The notes under the pieces: generated by a model | The model's input: the letters and a program-made list of their open reading frames with translations, nothing else | Database searches by the model: none | What the model was told of the DNA's origin: nothing | Program-made: the position numbers and the translations under genes | Part shown: positions 60,257 through 63,326 of the stretch, piece after piece | Numbering within the stretch: the stretch's first letter is position 1 | Layout: every line of letters begins with the position of its first letter | DNA from: an uncultured Bacilli bacterium | GTDB taxonomy: Bacteria; Bacillota_I; Bacilli_A; RFN20; CAG-449 | Reading direction: 5' to 3' | Length of the DNA stretch: 63,326 nt | Assembly (NCBI GenBank): GCA_947595215.1 | Contig: CANQEO010000006.1 | Coordinates: forward strand, 1 to 63,326

Positions 60257-60409
60257 AAAGACAATCAATTAAAAATAATATTTATTCACCGTTAAATGAT
60301 TTCGTGACCCACTGACCAGGAAAGTTCGCGTGTCACTTAACAAAAAAAGAGAGTCGCCCTCACAACTCTCTTTTCTTCAAAACAGCGATTATATCGCCGA
60401 TTTAACCAA

Positions 60410-60485
<76 letters not shown>

Positions 60486-60545
60486 ATGTGCCATAATATA
60501 GTACCCTAAAATAGTTTTTATTGCAAGAATAATTTAAAAAGTCAA

Positions 60546-61163
60546 TCACTCTTTAATGATTGACTTAATAGTTCTTATTAACATCCTAGATCCAACATCG
60601 TGGGTATAGTCATTGGGAATGATGATATCAGCGTAACGTTTCGATGGATTAATGAATAAATAGTGCATCGGTTTAACTGTAGTTAAATATTGATTAATGA
60701 CATTTTCCATCGTTCTTCCTCTTTCAAGGATATCTCTTTGCAAACGACGTATAAAGCGCAGATCATCGTCACAATCAACGAAAACCTTAACATCCGATAT
60801 ATTTCTTATTCTTTCATCTTCAAGCGCTAAAATGCCTTCTAAAATGATTACCTTTTTCGGCTCGATATGTTCGGTTTCCTTTTTTCTTGTGTAAGTAACA
60901 AAATCGTAAAGAGGTTTATCGATTGCCTCTCCATTTAATAGTTTTTTAAGGTCCTCTAAAAGAAGCTCATTTTCTAATGAAGATGGGTGATCATAGTTAA
61001 TTTTCTTTCTTTCTTCTAAGGTCATCTCATCTTGGCATCGATAATAATCGTCATGCTTAATAATAATTAAATCTTCATTCCCAAGCGCTTTAAAAATCTT
61101 TCCAACAACGGTCGTCTTACCAGAAGCAGAGCCACCGGCAATAGTAATTAAAACTGGTTTCAT
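60546..61163 (-). CDS. udk: Uridine kinase
   Basis: ITIAGGSASGKTTVVGKIF...HDDYYRCQDEM...YDHPSSLENELL. Confidence 0.93.
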   Translation of the reverse strand: MKPVLITIAGGSASGKTTVVGKIFKALGNEDLIIIKHDDYYRCQDEMTLEERKKINYDHPSSLENELLLEDLKKLLNGEAIDKPLYDFVTYTRKKETEHIEPKKVIILEGILALEDERIRNISDVKVFVDCDDDLRFIRRLQRDILERGRTMENVINQYLTTVKPMHYLFINPSKRYADIIIPNDYTHDVGSRMLIRTIKSIIKE

Positions 61164-61183
61164 AAAATCCTCACTAAATTGGT

Positions 61184-63196
61184 TTAGATAAACGAATTAC
61201 GATAAGTTTTGGCCCACTTAGTATATTTAAATTCCAAGTTTTCTTCGCCGCTTACTGCGACTCCATCCATATAGTATGGAGATGTTAATCCTAAACCGCG
61301 TACTTTCAAAGAACTATTACCATCACACGTTACCTCGACAGTACCACTAGTAAAGTTACAATATACTTTTGATCTTTTCAACATTTCTCGTAAAGTATTT
61401 CCATTTGGGTGAGTTTGAGTTTTCGCATTATGAGTAGCATCACCACGATTCACTAATGCAGTTGAAATAACCATCACCGAAGGATTGAGGCTAGAAAGAA
61501 TTTTACTGCTATTAGAAGTAGTAGAACCATGGTGAGATGCTTTTGCTAAATCCACTTTTTCAGTTTCTTTTTTATCGACTAAATTCGATTCTCCTTCTCT
61601 TTCTAAATCTCCGGCAAAATAATACTTTTGATTTTTATATGTCATAATAAAAGCAACTGATGTTAAATTGTAATTAAATGATGACTCACTACCAAAATCA
61701 CTTGATGGCTCTTCGTAATATCCTGTATCTAAGAAAGTAATACTTAAATCCTCGGTGATATAAAGCGTTTTTAAAGCTCCATTAGTTCCTTTAATACAAT
61801 CTGTTATAGGCGCATATTTATCGGCTGTCTTAAATAAATTACGAACGCTTTCTACTGCCGAATAATCACTTCTTTGATATCCATAATCAATAGCATAAGT
61901 GATGTTTTTAATTGTCGATAAAGCTGTAATCATTCCTCCGATATGATCGCTATGAGCATGAGTAGCAACTAAACATTCTAATCTTCCATCACTGACATTG
62001 CGCCGTAAAAAATCGTTTACGTACCCACCATCTTCGCTATCGCCGGCGTCGATTAACATATCAAAATCACCAGCCTTAATGTAAATTGAATCTCCATATT
62101 GACGATGCATTTCGATAAAGTATATTTTCACATCATCAATCACTTTACGACCTTTGTATATAGGATTGGTTTTAGTTCCTAATGTTCCGGTTCCGGTAAC
62201 TTTAGGAATCGCTAAAAAGTCAAATGTTAAAGTTGAATAAACTTCCTTTTGATATGCTAAAGAAACTGTGATTGTAACGCTAGTATCAATAGTGACATCA
62301 TAATAAGTTCCATCGTGACCAATTACATTTGGTTTATTGCTTTCATAACTAAATGATAATCGCGGAGATACGATAGTGTTAACGTAAAAATATAAATCAT
62401 CAGAAACATATTCGATATCTTCATAACAATCTTTTATAAAATCGATACCTTGTTGTTTTATTAATGCTTCAGAGCTATTTCCTCCATTATTACCATCGTT
62501 TTTATCTGGTACTGGATGAGATTCTACAATCTCTAAAGCATCTTTATCATCGACGAAAGTAAGTAAACTATATGCCTCGGATATCGTAGATTTTTTTAGC
62601 TTTGCAATATCTTTAAGATCAAGTTCAATCGAAAAGATTTTTTCATTCGTAAAATCGAAATATATTGTGTAATTAATTTTGCTATTAAAATAATAATTTT
62701 CATAATTATCATTAAAGAATCCACTTGCTACGATAAAGGAGCGAACAATACCGGGACAAGAAGAAGCATCTACAGAACCACTTATATGATCGTTAGATAA
62801 CGTTTTATTTTTAGCGTCGTTAAAGATATTTTGATATCCTAAAAAATCCCATATTTCATTGACATCATAGTCGCTTTGAAAACTATTATCGTCAGTGATA
62901 ATAGTTATCGATTCACTATCAAAATATTCTTCTGCAACGACATTAGTATTAGTAAAACTCGAAGCATAAACTTCTATGTTGCTATATGTTTTTAAACTAT
63001 CTCCGTTTTTAGAGAGATATGTCGTTTTCTTTCCGGTAGTACTTAAATCAATTGTAAAGGTATTATCAACCACTAATTTGTTTAAAGTTTCATAGTTTTC
63101 AATAATATCATTTACTTTATTAGAATTATTATTTTCAGATAACGAACAAGCACTAACTAATAAGATCAGTGGAAGTAGAAAAATGTGTTTTCGCAT
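61184..63196 (-). CDS. Lipoprotein with ComEC-like metallo-beta-lactamase domain
   Basis: Lipobox LLVSACS; DMLIDAGDSEDGG...CLVATHAHSDHIGGM...KASHHGS. Confidence 0.88.
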   Translation of the reverse strand: MRKHIFLLPLILLVSACSLSENNNSNKVNDIIENYETLNKLVVDNTFTIDLSTTGKKTTYLSKNGDSLKTYSNIEVYASSFTNTNVVAEEYFDSESITIITDDNSFQSDYDVNEIWDFLGYQNIFNDAKNKTLSNDHISGSVDASSCPGIVRSFIVASGFFNDNYENYYFNSKINYTIYFDFTNEKIFSIELDLKDIAKLKKSTISEAYSLLTFVDDKDALEIVESHPVPDKNDGNNGGNSSEALIKQQGIDFIKDCYEDIEYVSDDLYFYVNTIVSPRLSFSYESNKPNVIGHDGTYYDVTIDTSVTITVSLAYQKEVYSTLTFDFLAIPKVTGTGTLGTKTNPIYKGRKVIDDVKIYFIEMHRQYGDSIYIKAGDFDMLIDAGDSEDGGYVNDFLRRNVSDGRLECLVATHAHSDHIGGMITALSTIKNITYAIDYGYQRSDYSAVESVRNLFKTADKYAPITDCIKGTNGALKTLYITEDLSITFLDTGYYEEPSSDFGSESSFNYNLTSVAFIMTYKNQKYYFAGDLEREGESNLVDKKETEKVDLAKASHHGSTTSNSSKILSSLNPSVMVISTALVNRGDATHNAKTQTHPNGNTLREMLKRSKVYCNFTSGTVEVTCDGNSSLKVRGLGLTSPYYMDGVAVSGEENLEFKYTKWAKTYRNSFI

Positions 63197-63326
63197 AAAT
63201 ATTTCCTCTTATTTAGTTTACCATAAAGATTATATTCAAACAATAAAGCAAGAACAAAATCGATTTAACAATCGATAAGAACTTGGACTAGCATCCAAGT
63301 TTTTAATTTAATAAGATATAAATGTA

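Larger units (their letters stand above)
59074..60409 (-). mobile_element. Decayed sibling of the tRNA-Thr element, abutting tRNA-Lys
   Basis: Inverted homology to 20959-21100 (att-proximal/int 3' end) and to 31303-31710 (terminators, promoter region, HTH gene start); interior deleted. Confidence 0.85.

Overview
AT-rich (roughly 30% GC by eye), Bacillota/Mollicutes-like chromosomal segment read with TGA as stop. Most of it is ordinary chromosome: cotJ-type coat/Mn-catalase genes, rarA, SPFH protein, an AMP-ligase/acyltransferase/MBL operon, GT2, LemA/DUF2207, GH2 + MFS + LacI, LigD/Ku NHEJ pair, two DegV proteins, Fe-ADH, rplM/rpsI, pyruvate:ferredoxin oxidoreductase, galU, alr, ABC exporters, udk, and tRNAs Leu, Thr, Val, Ile and Lys. 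The accessory content is in two places. (1) 20903-31997 is an ~11.1 kb element integrated in tRNA-Thr(UGT), bounded by a 46-bp direct repeat. It carries a damaged tyrosine integrase, a fossil SSB C-terminus, several signal/TM-anchored proteins (two with internal duplications), a large protein with pIII-like topology, a multi-TM FtsK/HerA-type (Zot/pI-like) ATPase, a candidate structured RNA, and a ~700-bp non-coding end with an exceptional long hairpin overlapping a promoter. My best reading is a defective filamentous-phage-like element; an AICE-like DNA-translocating element is the main alternative. No relaxase, Rep or recognisable coat gene remains. (2) ~55.0-60.4 kb is a mobile-DNA graveyard. 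It includes a decayed sibling of the same element abutting tRNA-Lys(CUU), which carries a zinc-ribbon + PD-(D/E)XK-like nuclease in the slot where the tRNA-Thr copy has only a 23-codon mini-ORF. Two-copy comparison exposes conserved and compensatorily changed hairpins. All family calls were made by eye; no searches were run.
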